Assembly (NCBI GenBank): GCA_035582835.1 | Contig: JAYKAV010003365.1 | Coordinates: forward strand, 541,623-605,622 | Reading direction: 5' to 3' | Length of the DNA: 64,000 bases | Source: Phoebastria nigripes | Taxonomy: Eukaryota > Chordata > Aves > Procellariiformes > Diomedeidae | Shown: positions 1 through 11,481 of the stretch, one piece after another | Layout of the letters: each line of letters starts with the position of its first letter | Numbering within the stretch: position 1 is the first letter of the stretch | Program-made: the position numbers and the translations under genes | The notes under the pieces: generated by a model | Seen by the model: the letters and a program-made list of their open reading frames with translations, nothing else | Databases searched by the model: none | What the model was told of the DNA's origin: nothing

Positions 1-3000
1 TCACATGGATTTAAGATGTGGGAGAGGAAATCAATAACATTCACACAAACGTCAGAATTTCATAATTTATACCAATTAGAGGTTAAGAAACATCTTCAAT
101 GTCAAAATATTTAAAGTGAAAGAAGAACTTAAAGCCCTCTTCAACTTCCTTGAAATCACAAAAACATCTAGATAGTCAGTAAGCTCTAAAAAAGAAACTA
201 AAATTACAAAAGAAACTTAAAAAAGAAACTAAACTGTACTTAACTTTAAGAGCTACAAAAGGAAACACCACCAACTCCTGGCTCCACCTTGTACACTGAC
301 ATTACAGTGCTTACTGAGTGGCAAGTTTTGCTGTTTACTCCTAAATGATAGTAAAGAAGGTCCTTCAAAGTCACATGCCATCGCAGCACTCCCTCACTGA
401 AGCCTTTGAGGCAGGACTTTGGTACAGGAAACTATTTCCTACTGGTTTTTTAGCAGCGATGTGTTGCTGTGCACAGCCCAGGCTCCCCAGCTTGACCCCC
501 CTCAGAGTACCCTCCACAGGAGATCCCTTAGTGCCAAGATCTGTGCTTCCCAGGAGGGAAATCAAAACGTCAGGGAGTGGGTTGGAGCCCGCACTGCGTG
601 GCACTGAACGGCACAAAGGTGGAGGATGGAGCTTTTCTGCTGGTATCACCCACCAGCAAGAAACACCAAACCACCAAGACAGTCACTTGCTTAGACCATG
701 CTATCATACCACCTTTTTCTTCATGCGGTAGAAAGTGAATGGGCAGAGGGAAATATCATATTCATTTGTAATACACAGGCGATAAGTTAGTTTGCATTTT
801 AACAGTGCTGCTTCTCTATTTGTAGAAAATTGTTAATTAACTAAAGCTAAACAATTTTAAGTAGTCCATAATACTGCAATACAGCTCAGTGATCTCCCTC
901 CATGTCCAGCTCATTAAATGAACGTAATTTCTTCCCAAAGTGACACCTATAGTTACCGACAAATCATCCTGAGTAAAAATAGAACAGTACAACTTTAAGA
1001 TGCTTGTCCGAACGGCAGTTTGGACCAAAGACCACATTTAGAATTGGAAGATGGCACATGACACANAGGAAGAGAGCGAGCTATATGGATATAGATTTGC
1101 AAATGCTATTACTAAGGAAGTTCAGTTAGATACTTCTCCATTTCCATTTTAACAGAGCGATAAAACATAAGGAAGCGCTATGACAAANGCATCACTCGCA
1201 TCAGCTTGGCAGCTGCTATAGTGAGCTATGCATAGCTACAGTGCCAGTTTTAAGTGCTGCTGCTGCTGCTTAGAACAGCAGCAGAGTTAGACTAGATGAG
1301 AAGTAATTGTATCTGCAGACTATGGTAGCAACCACCATAATGAGTGGTACTTAACAAGCTCTCTTTGAAGCCCTTTAAGGACTAATTTAGGGGGTTTGTT
1401 TTAAGTTAGAAAGCTAGGCTGTGTAATGTATTGAGGAAGGTCAGCTGAGAACAGCATCAAAACCCAGCATCAACGGACCTAAAGAAGCCACCTTCTTAGA
1501 AAGCCAGACAATGGGAAATCTCAATTTAGCAAATGCGAATCTTACCCACTACATGTTAGAGGATATTCTTGTGGAAGTAATAAAGAAGGAAACATCTGCA
1601 AAAACTTTTGAGTTTGGACTAGTCCTCAAAACTACGAACCCAAAATTAGGCTTCTACTTAGGAAGTTTTCAGGACTAGCTAACAGTCAACAACCCCAGAA
1701 TTACTCGAAGAACAGCATGATGTGCCGGCTCATATTCAACCTTCAAGGTCTGAAATGAAAGCAAAGATGATATGAAAACTAACAATGCAAAAATGAAACT
1801 AAAAAAGACATTTCAGCATTAGCTGCTTCTGCTACCTAATTTATGCATCTAATGAATAAATAAGTCTGTCTTACTGGATGATATGGAGCACAAATAAAAC
1901 CATTATCAGAGACACGTACCGCAATTAAATTTGCCATCACACGAATACTAGGAAAGAATAAAGAAAAATACCAAATCAACAAAACGCTGAGCATGTATCA
2001 TCAAATAAATTGATTTCTGAGGTTGTAATATAATTGTAAAATTAATCAAAGCTAAAATGTGTTGTGCTGTTTCCAACTATTTTGATTAACAGAAATCATT
2101 ACAGTAAAAAAAATGAGAATCCACAGGTAAGCTACAGAAACCCTTCTGGGAGTTTCTATCCCTATTCTCTTATTCCATTTATTACTAAGTTGAACTGAAT
2201 AAATCGAAGCATTTTCCAAATGCCTCAAACAATTCCACTCCACAGCACAGCCACTGCATTTAGATAAATGAATAACCTTGACCAACAAAGTACTTTCTCA
2301 ACAGAACAGTACACAAGGACAAACTGTGCAGACTTCCTCATGCTACTCTGCCAAAGTCCTTTAACCATCGCCTGAGATGAAACATGCTGTTTCCAGGTTT
2401 AGTCTGCCCTTGGCCTCACTGAAACTTGTTAAAAAGTGCACTTTACCAGCTACGACAGTGCACCATGCAGGTACCTGCCTATGAGATCTGGGCTGAAGCT
2501 TAATTTATTGCACAATTATCACTAAGCAACCACAAGATAGCAACAATCATTAGTCACTTCCACCTGGGACTGAGTTTTAACCAAAGCAATCTAATTGAAA
2601 GGCTTTACACCCTCTTTTATCAATCTTTTGATTCAGCCAAACCATTAAAAATAGCTTCTTCTAAAAGGAGTCTAAACAAAATTAAAAACATCTTACTGCA
2701 AATTGTTGTTTATAATGGCAGGATAATAGTTCTGAAATCAAACATTCTACACACATTTTTTTTTTTTTCCCTCCAAGAAGATTGCTTCTTAGAACTCCGG
2801 TCTAAAACTATGGTTTGCTTCTTTGTATAGACTAACTATCATTAAGAAATGTTAGCACTATAAAGAACTTATTTCACTCATCAGTTAAAAAGCAACACAC
2901 AGCTTAATCAGCAGAAAAAAAAGAAAGACGTGAAAATACACTAAAAATTACTTGAAAAATACAGCAGTGCACTTACACAGCCAACTTTTAAACCTGCAAA

Positions 3001-3090
3001 TAGCATAAAGAAAACACTTAACTTGCACAAAATGCTTGCAAAAGATCCACCCGTTGAGCCCGTGGATATTTATAAAACCACAAGCCCTAA

Positions 3091-3897
3091 GGAAGTGTGG
3101 TGGGTTGACCTTGGCCAGCTGCCAGACGCCCCCCCCCACCCGCTCTCTCACTCCCCCTCCTCAACAGGACAGGCGGAGAAAATAAGATGATAAAGGTGAT
3201 GGGTCGAGGCAAGGACAGGGAGATCGCCTACCATTTACCATCACAGGCAAAACAGACTTGACTCGGGGAAAACAAATGTAATTTATTGACAATTAAAATA
3301 GGTTCTGATAGCGAGAAACAAAGACAAATTAGAAAAACACCTTTCCCCCCACCCTTCCTTCTTCCCAGGCACAGCTTCACTCCTTCACTCCCGACTCCTC
3401 TACCTACCCCCTGCCCTGAGCAGCGCAGAGGGGTGGGAAATGGGGGGTTGCGGTCAGCTCCTAACAGTTCCTCTTTGCTGCTCCTTCCACCTCACGCTTT
3501 TCCCTCCTCCAGCGTGGGTCCTCTCCACAAGCTGCAGCTCCTTCAGGAAATATCCCCCTGCTCCAGCGTGGTCCTCCCCAGGGGCTGCAGGGGGTCTCTG
3601 CTCTGGCGCCTGGAGCACCTCCTTCTTCACGGACCTTGGCATCTGCAGGACCGTTTTTCTCACATTTTTCCTCATTCCTTTCTCTCAGAGCTGCCGCATA
3701 GCATTTTTTTACTCTCTCTCAAATATGTTATCACAGAGGCTCCAACATCTTGGCTGAGGGGCTCAGCCGTGCCCTGCGGTGGGTCGGCTGGAGCCGGCTG
3801 GAACCGGCTATGTCTGGCACCGGGCAGCCCCAGCCTCTCCTCACAGAGGCCTCCCTGCAGCCCCCAGCACAGGGACACCTGCACCCAATATAGGAAG
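3091..3897 (-). mobile_element. Solo LTR of an endogenous retrovirus, with 5-bp target duplication
   Basis: A 797-base block (3096-3892) begins TGTGGTGGGTTGACC on the plus strand and ends CCCAATATA. Read on the minus strand it is TATTGGG...CCCACCACA, a TG...CA-type LTR with one terminal base changed. It is flanked on both sides by GGAAG (3091-3095 and 3893-3897), a perfect 5-bp target-site duplication. A minus-strand AATAAA lies at 3282-3287 and an AT-rich TATA-like stretch near 3720-3730. No internal retroviral genes are present, so it is a solo LTR. The sequence resembles an LTR type I know to be widespread in neoavian genomes. The 5-bp duplication fits an ERVL-like class, but that class call is inference. 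Confidence 0.85.
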
Positions 3898-4839
3898 GTA
3901 TTTATGTGCTAGTGACACTTTCTGACTAAAGAAATACACTGGGTTGCCAGATGAGAAACCTTCGTGTGAACACTGACTTTGGATCAGCACACTATTATCT
4001 CTCTACTTTAATTTATGCTTAACTGGGCAGTGCAATGGTAACTGTCACCTGCCATCAGACCTCCACCCTCCTTCACAACAGGCATAAAGTTATGCAAGAA
4101 AAAGCCTCTTCCTCATATTTTTGTGGTAGTTCTAATATGTACTGAACTTGATTGTAGATCAGAAATCTTCAAGGCATAAACAAGATATTAAATAGGGTTA
4201 AAAAAAGTATAGGTTCAGCCTTTTTTCTCTACTACGCCAAAGAAGGGGAGAAAAATAATTACACCTAGATGTAAGGTACAGCAAAAACTCTACTATGTTC
4301 TTTCTTTCTATAGATCCTACAGCAATTCAGGGAGTATCTATCTTTCACCTCTCATAGAAACTGGCAGAATGACATGAAGAAAGGAAGAGATGATAAGGGG
4401 CAAAAAGAGGTACCTGAAAATAGCAAAAATTCAGTTGGCATGCTCTCTCCTTCCCGTAATCTGTTGAAATTCTTCAAATGAAGCTCTTTCAAGATGAGAA
4501 ATTTTAAGAATGCACCCTGCCAAGCACCACTCTCAGGGCACGTAGGAAGGGCTGCCCACTCTGCATCCTACAGCCACAGCATTCAGTAATTCCCTTTTGT
4601 CCCAGGGCAACCAAAGCTTTTTTTGTCCCAAACAGGACTTTGCTCTTGCTGCTCCACTGAGGGGTTCCTCAAGATTCTCCCTTCTAATTTTCAGCTAAAT
4701 CTATTAATCATCAGTCTATACATTTTCCCGTAGCCAAATACTTCTCCCCTCTTTAGCATCTATTCTGCTGGAATGCTTTCAGAAACGTAAGTAACTGGAT
4801 CCCTTTTCAGCACTCACTTCAACAGACTAAAGAAATCTT

Positions 4840-5480
4840 GATGTCCCTTTACTCCTCCCAAGACATCTCTAGCATCTATGTTACATCACTGGACCTGTTC
4901 CTAGTTGAATTCTTATTTCTTAAATGAATATGGACAGCAAATGTACACAATATAGCATACAAGGCCTCATTATAGAGATACATTAGTATTTCTCACTAAT
5001 GACCNTACCACAAAAGACCACATCTGCCTNTTTCAGAGTTGTACTTCATCAGCGGCTCAACCTCCCACCCCTTCTTCAGATAAAACACCCAAAGTCTCCT
5101 CCTCCTCTACTACTTCTGAATTGATAAACTCTCAACAAACTTTTATTGGTGTGTAATCTATCCTAAGGTGCATGAAGTTTNGTCATATACCATTCTATTT
5201 CAAGTTATTTCTTTTATCTACTCCTGAGGGTCGCCATCATTTCTTGCTATCTTGTGCTCTGGTTATCCTAATTATTTGCAGTATTTCAAAACTCTAATTA
5301 GAGCTGACCCAGTAATAACATTACTGAAAATGCTGAAGTATATCAGTCCTAAAACCATTACTTGAAAAAAATCAACCCTATGAGACGATTCCTTATTCAC
5401 TTCACACTAACTTCTCTACTAACCTCCCTTCTTCTGTTAGTGAAGCCAGAGATTTTCCTTGTGGCACTGCACCTCCATAG
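4840..5480 (-). repeat. Possible eroded CR1 LINE fragment
   Basis: A pyrimidine-rich stretch has short runs resembling the complement of CR1 (for example near 4930-5000, around the AAGGCCTCATTATAGAGA segment). Divergence is too high to align by eye with any certainty. It may simply be old unique sequence. Confidence 0.25.
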
Positions 5481-8209
5481 AGGATTTGGTTTAAATACAT
5501 AACGCTATCTGATTTTTAGATGAAGATGTGCAAAACAACCAGGTTAATCTGATAGCATCTTTGTAAGTCTAGACTGCATTTTATGTCATTTACCTCAATT
5601 TTCAATTACTTTCCTACAGAAAATTATGCACAGGACTTCAGAATGGATTAAATATTCCATTTGTCCTGTTCCAGTCACAGCACCACCCTTGACTTGAACA
5701 ACTTGAAAATATTTACAGTCATTCCACTATGTAGTATGCCTACATCTTCAAATTTCCAGGATGGAGATAATACTACCCTTCAATTACAGCATGTTGAATA
5801 TATTGAATTTTATTTCTACCCCAACACTGATTGTTCCCTTTTTCATAACCTCAGTCTTGTTACTCATTTTATCTTCACCCTTCGTTCAGTNCATTCATAC
5901 TCATAAAGTACATTCTTACTTTAAACAAGGAAAAACACTCATTTAGTTTTAGGGCCATAACAAACTTCATTTTGAAAATAAAAAATAATGATAGAAAATA
6001 CCTATTTTTCTTCATCCTTCCATTACATTTAAATACATCAATTTGTGATCATTTATCCACAAACTCCTCATCACCATTCCATCCAGAAAAGTGGATTCAC
6101 AGCAAAAACAAATCTATAAGAGTATCTCTCTCCTGTTGATCTAGTGACTACATGATGACACCCAGGACAACACAGGACAAAAGAAATAAAACATATGTCA
6201 CCAAAACAACTTAGGCAGACATTTGAAGGCACATCTTTCACATGCAGTGTGGTGCTACCACTTTTGAACTTTTATTTTTGTTTTGCCCGAATAGCATATA
6301 CCCTTCAAAACTTGTGGTGTTCTCATCTCTGCTATTCCACCAAGTATTTGCCGTACACATAAACAGTCTTAGATCCCACGTACACCAGTTGATTAAGTTT
6401 CTCTATTTTATTGCCCATTTATCTGGCACTATATCAAGACGTTTAAGACAGAAACAGTGCTTTCCTGAGTTTCACAAAACTCCTTCTCTTGTCCCAACTC
6501 CATCCTCTGCTCCATTATGTCATCGCCATTCCTGGAACACCATTACAGAGGGAATAGGACAGTCAGCCGAGAGGGGTCATCTTCTGCTAATGAAACCATT
6601 CCAAAGAGACCAAATTGCACAGCCACTTCTAGCTAGAAAATTATGACAGCAAATGGTTGCCCAGTAGATTGTTCACTTCACTTGTGTACTTCCAACATTT
6701 TTTAAATGCATCAGATAACCATCTATATAAATCTGTGTGCTTCATAATTCAGTAAAAATTCTGTAGCTTTTTCTGTGAAATCATCTTATACGTTAAAGTT
6801 TCTCCAATTTGACCACAGACTAACTTCAGCATTAAATAAGCAAACCTTGGTTTTGTTAATATAAAAACGTACACATTACTTTTAGAAGAAATGAAATTTG
6901 AAAAAAAAAAGCCAAACCAAACCCAGTTTTCCCTGGGGAAAAGGGTAGAAAAATCTACCGGTAATTATGCTAGTCACATTGCTTAATAGGTTTATGCAAG
7001 TCATTTGGATACTGTGGAGATGGAGACTGTAGAAGAACCTGATTAGAATAAAATAATATTAATTAAGCCTCATAATATCCTGAAAGATAGGCAAGTGATA
7101 TGCCTTTATAGATATGGCACAAATTGGCTTGTTCAATGTCACACCGCCTCAGGGGAACGATAATTTCCAATGAACTAACCTACAGCTTTCAGGTGGGCTT
7201 CATTTGGGGGATACACAAAAGTTCCATCTTTTCCTGAAGAAGAGAGGAAAATATCTTTTGTTTCTTATTAGTCATATTGCTGAAATATCTTTACTGCCCT
7301 CTGGCGTGCATTTCAGCAGTAAATGTATACATAAAATGAAAGATAATTGGCATTGATCTGAATACATCCGTTTCAGTTCATTTTTCTGACTGCTTCTAAA
7401 CAAATCCTCAACTTCCCAGGACAAACAGGAGATACAATTCACACCTCCATGGTATTTATAGACCCAAAGCATCAGATTAAGAGGTAGGTCTTAGCAACTA
7501 CCCTAAATATAAACGTCAATAGAAAATATAGAATTTTGCCCTCTGTTGCTTCAATTGGCACTGTGAATTCAGTTCTCCTCACTTCCAGGAGTCTTTCTTG
7601 TTTGACTCCAATAACACTACCAGAGCCTTTCCTGTTTGACTTAAATAATGCTACTGTATTCTTCACTCAAAAAACAAAAACAAACCAAAAAAACACCAAA
7701 AAAACCCTCCCTAAACCATTTTTCCACTTTCTCATCCATTTCATCTCTTCCTCCTTTAACACAGAGGGGTTTTACAGGAATAAGCAGTATAATCAGTGTA
7801 AACTCTACTGTTTCTCCCACCGCTGACAACTTAAGTCATCCCTTCCTTGCCCACTCAAGGTCTCCACAAGGAATCTTAGGATATAGTTTCATGTTACACT
7901 GTATCTGATATAACTCCGGGTCCCACACGCTTACATTGTGTCTAGCAAGCGTATGGCCTTAGGGAAATCAGAAGAGTAACCTGAACCAGGAGAAAGCTAT
8001 TCAATTTTACGTCTGGGTGATGCTTCTGTCATACCAGTGACTAACTGACACAGCTGGTGACTGCATGATTGTGAGATTTTATGCAAAGGAGGCTGCATGA
8101 GGGGTACCTTGGGGAGAAGAAGTGGGAACTTTTGTCAGCAGCCCAACGTGACACTGAATCAGCTGTAACAGCAAATTTCCCTCTAAAACTCTCTGTGACC
8201 TGATCAAGT

Positions 8210-8708
8210 CTGAAGTCCCGTTTTGAGCTCCCCAGGACAAGACAGACATTGAGCTACCAAGATGATCAGGAGGACAGAGCACATGATGCATTGGGAGAGG
8301 CTGAGAGAACTGGGTTTGTTCAGCCTTCAGAAAGCTTTGGCAGGACCTTACTGCTGCCTAAAACGATCTAACAAGGAGGTGTAGATAAGACAGAGCCAAA
8401 CTCTTCCGAGGGGTGAACAGTGGATAGACAAGATGCAAGAGGTACAAGTTGAAACATGCAAAATTCCAACTTAATATAAGGAATTTCTTCCCCGCCCCCC
8501 CCCTTTTTTTATTTTAAACCATGAGGGTGGTCAAGCACTAGAACATGTTGTCTGCAGAGGCTGTAGAATCTCCATACTTGGAGATATTAAAAACTCAGCT
8601 GGACACAGTCCTGACATCATGCTCTGGTTGAAGCTGCTTTGAGCACAGGGCTGGACTAGATGAATTCCAGAAGTCCCTTCCAACCTACATGAATCTGTGA
8701 CTTTATTA
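8210..8708 (+). repeat. CR1 LINE 3' end
   Basis: The order of landmarks matches the 3' end of avian CR1. There is a segment like GGGAGAGGCTGAGAGAACTGG followed by GTTCAGCCTT, then a TGGTCAAGCACTAGAACATG segment, then GGAGATATTAAAAACTCAGCTGGACAC. It ends CTGGACTAGATGAATTCCAGAAGTCCCTTCCAACC and an ATGAATCTGTGA tail. The copy is 5'-truncated, as is usual for CR1, and carries small indels, including a C/T-rich insertion near 8490-8515. Confidence 0.85.
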
Positions 8709-10520
8709 AGTGCATCAACCCTTTTCAAATAGTTACTCCAAAGTGATTCCTATAGCATTTTTCCTTTGGAAAAAAGGGACTAGAATTTGAACTTCAAAAC
8801 TCAAAGGACTGCAACTCGCATACTTTTTTATTTTTTAGTAAGAACATATAACCATATTCAGCGAAAAATATTCCATTTACATCCACCACAAGAAGTGACT
8901 GAATAAACAGCTTTGAGACCCCATTTCTCAGCTGAGACATTTCAAGTGGCACGTGCTGATCCACAAACCACTGCCTCTCATGGCTGATCAAAACCATCTT
9001 GCCTCCTTGAGTGATCAGGACTGCTGGATCTGCCCCTTACTGAATTCTGAACACAGCAAAGCATGGGCAAACCCACCCATTCGGGCAGATATGGACAGCT
9101 ACCACTAGCCAGATGTGAAAGACTGTGGTTCCTGAACTAACAGCATCAACTTGAGAGGCCTAGAGAATTGTAGCTAGCTGACAGAACCCTAAAGCGTAAC
9201 ATTGTCTCTGTAAACAGCAGGTTGACTCTCAGCAACTGAGCCTTAAAGCTCAGAGAAAATTAAGCCAGATATCCATGCATGCCAGTCACAAAAAGCCAAA
9301 TCTCAGCTATCTGAAAAGTAGCATGAATTGTAAGCCAAGAACAACTACATTCAGTAATTCAGGACCTGATTCAGGAATCACACTGCCCTATTGCCCTTCT
9401 CCCATATAGCAATAATTCAGCTGAAAGTAAAACAACAAACAGTGTTTTCCAGCAATGCTGAGAAAGATGCATTAAGGCAGCCATCAAAATTCCTTTAGGC
9501 ATAGGTGAAAACAAGTAACGTTCTGGAAAGCAAGAGTAATCTCATTTTTTCCATTTACTGGTACCAATAATTCTTTAATCTGCCATTTTGGTATGTTTTC
9601 AAGAGGCTACACTGACTTCAGTGTAAAAACTATCTTTCTATTATCACTACAGGTAACATGTGAACTTAGAACTAGAGCTAATTATTGCACTTAAAGCCAC
9701 GGTACCTAACTCTATCCAAAACTACCTCAAGTGAAAAAACAACATACTATGAAACAAGAGAAACTACACAAAGACATTTGATTGGGAACTAAAGGATGAT
9801 AAACACAGAGGTATTATCTCAGGTTATTTACACCAAGAATCGGATGCTGACTCACACATGGTGCTCATCACGTGGCTAAAGAAGCAATTACCACTCAAAC
9901 CTCCAACCCACTTTGCCCATGGCAAAAAGTGCTGTGAATAGCACAGCCCTACAGTTTCTGCAACAGAATATTAAGGAATACTAAAAATCTTCAACAGCTT
10001 ACTTCCAGAGGTCAGACTGAAAACTCTGGAAGTTGCTCCACAAGCCATTCAGACGATGAGAACTGAAATCTCGCAGAAGGGGTACACAGATAGGTGCGGG
10101 TGGTAACCGCTCCAGCCATCCTGTTTAAATTCTCAATTCAAATCTTAATTCTGGACAACTTCAGCCGTCCAGTTTTAATTCACTGCGGCATGAGTCAGCA
10201 CCGTTAGCCCAGCTGGGTGACAGCAGCCACACAACAAAACAAGCAGGTGGCTGCGCAAACACTAACAGCAGCAGCAGCAACGTGGGGCCTAAACCTCCCG
10301 ACCTCACCTGCGGCACCTACGCTGCCCCAGCTCCCGCTGCCTGCCAGCGCAGGGCCTTGAGCTCACAGCACTGCNCGCCTCAGATCCTAGACTTGCGCAC
10401 GCTAACAGCACTTAGGTCAGAAACCAGCTCTTTGCTTAAGTCGCAAGGGAGAGACAGGAAGGGCGAAGACAAGAATTTTTACAACTTCTTTTAGTTATTT
10501 GTATGTTTTGGATGTGTGAC

Positions 10521-10544
10521 AAAAAAAAAAAAAAAAAAAAAAAA
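10521..10544. repeat. Mononucleotide (A)24
   Basis: An uninterrupted run of 24 A, just inside FIG4 intron 1 and next to the CpG island. No retrotransposed body precedes it, so a poly(A) tail origin is not supported. Its length is prone to assembly error. Confidence 0.9.
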
Positions 10545-10772
10545 GAACAACAAAAGAAGAGAAAGGTAAGGAACAGTTTTTGGACAAGCTGCAGGCCAGC
10601 AAAGGCAGCAGCCCCGGGCAGGGCCAAGCCAGCACGAGAGGGAGCAGGGACATCCTCCCGCTCTGCCCCACGCGCGGTGCGGCAGCCCCCCGCCCGCGCC
10701 CCGCGCGCGGGGGCCGGCAGGCGGGGCTCCTCCCCGCCCCCCGGCAGCGGCGGCGGGGCAGACGCTACTTAC

Positions 10773-10841
10773 AGCCCTGGTCTCGTACAGCACCAGCTTC
10801 TGCACTGAGCTGATCATGGGGGCGGCGGCCGCCGCCGGCAT
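10773..10841 (-). CDS. FIG4: FIG4 coding exon 1 (polyphosphoinositide 5-phosphatase)
   Basis: FIG4 is a Sac-domain phosphatase that works with PIKfyve and VAC14 on endosomal membranes to control PI(3,5)P2. The exon encodes the first 23 residues: MPAAAAAPM, then ISSVQKLVLYETRA. The second part is the near-invariant start of vertebrate FIG4. The exon ends in phase 0 at a consensus GTAAGT donor (10772 downward), and the length agrees with the 22-codon human first exon, one Ala longer. The start ATG (10841-10839) lies in a GC-rich context. A second in-frame ATG encodes Met9 and would give a shorter N-terminus, but the upstream ATG fits the family. No catalytic sequence is in the window. The 5' UTR lies to the right of 10841 in the shared CpG island, with its start site unknown. 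Confidence 0.93.
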
Positions 10842-11017
10842 GGCGGCCGCGCGGGGCTCGGGCCTTGCCCCGGCCCCAAGGCACGGCGGAGGCAGCGGGG
10901 CTGCCCGCCAGCAGCCGAGGGAAAAGCCGAGCTCCTGCCGGAGGTGGCGGGAGGGACGCGACGGGGCTGGGAACCGGGGACCAACCCCAACCGCCCGACT
11001 GCCAGGACGGGTGGAAG

Positions 11018-11026
11018 CCGGAAGTG
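11018..11026 (+). promoter_or_regulatory. ETS/GABP-type site CCGGAAGTG
   Basis: An exact CCGGAAGTG core is seen between the two divergent genes, 177 bases upstream of the FIG4 ATG. ETS-family (GABPA) sites of this form are characteristic of TATA-less bidirectional promoters. Occupancy is not shown by sequence. Confidence 0.6.
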
Positions 11027-11039
11027 GCGGCACGCCACC

Positions 11040-11081
11040 GCGCAGGCGCGCCCACAAGCAGGGGAGAGAGAGCGCCTGCGC
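11040..11081. promoter_or_regulatory. Paired inverted NRF1-type sites
   Basis: GCGCAGGCGC at 11040-11049 and its exact reverse complement GCGCCTGCGC at 11072-11081 face each other across 22 bases. Both are close to the NRF1 consensus (GCGCANGCGC). They lie just right of the ETS-type site, and all three sites fall within 64 bases in the centre of the intergenic CpG island. Confidence 0.6.
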
Positions 11082-11389
11082 CGCCGGCTGAGGGGGCGGT
11101 GGAGACGCGTCACGCGTGGCCCCTCAGCAGTGCGGCTCCCGGCGCGGGCGGGTCGCCGGGGCTAGGCGAGGCGGCGGCGCCGTCAGCCGCTGCTCCCGCC
11201 GGGCCCCGCTCGTTGCGGGCGGGTCCGCCTGCAGGGTCAGCACCAGGAACAGCTCCGAAGTCCCGTCCCGCCCCGCCCTGCTGCCCGAGGGAGCCCCGGC
11301 CGCGCCTCCCTGGGCGGGGTGGGGGTCTCCGCCTTCATCCTCCTTCCGAGGGGGCGGGGCGACGGGAAGGGGGGCGGTGCTCTTCGGTT

Positions 11390-11481
11390 GCTCGGGTTAC
11401 GGGGGTACACAAGCCGGTGGCGGCGGGGTGCGCGCGGCGGCCGTTGCGCCCTCTACCCCCTCCCCCCGCACTTCGCTCAAC
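11390..11481 (+). other. AK9: Probable AK9 non-coding exon 1 (donor end placed, 5' end unknown)
   Basis: The first coding exon has a splice acceptor directly upstream of its short 5' leader, so a non-coding exon must precede it. The best donor in the CpG island on the plus strand is CTCAAC followed by GTAAGTG, putting the exon end at 11481. The start given is only a guess, since no TATA box or initiator fixes it. Other donors in the island cannot be excluded. Confidence 0.45.

Larger units (their letters stand above)
1..10772 (-). other. FIG4: FIG4 intron 1 (partial, 5' part)
   Basis: This is intronic sequence downstream of FIG4 exon 1 on the minus strand. It starts with a consensus GTAAGT donor at 10772 and runs off the left edge. 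I searched the minus strand for the expected second exon, which follows the ETRA residues with an RYFLVG-type sequence, and did not find it. The stretch is AT-rich and its open frames are short, with no splice structure or family resemblance. Recognisable content is a solo LTR (3096-3892), a CR1 3' end (8210-8708), a possible eroded CR1 piece (about 4840-5480) and a 24-base A run (10521-10544). Nothing else stood out in 1-3090, 5500-8200 or 8710-10500. Confidence 0.7.

Noticed and set aside
3286..3912. 208-codon plus-strand open frame
   Set aside because: It lies almost wholly within the solo LTR, in antisense to it, and is Ser/Pro/Leu-rich with no domain. GC-rich LTR sequence explains it.
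1..10772. FIG4 exon 2 on the minus strand
   Set aside because: I looked for the reverse complement of the conserved RYFLVG...KIDRTEP region with splice sites and found nothing convincing. It most likely lies left of the window.
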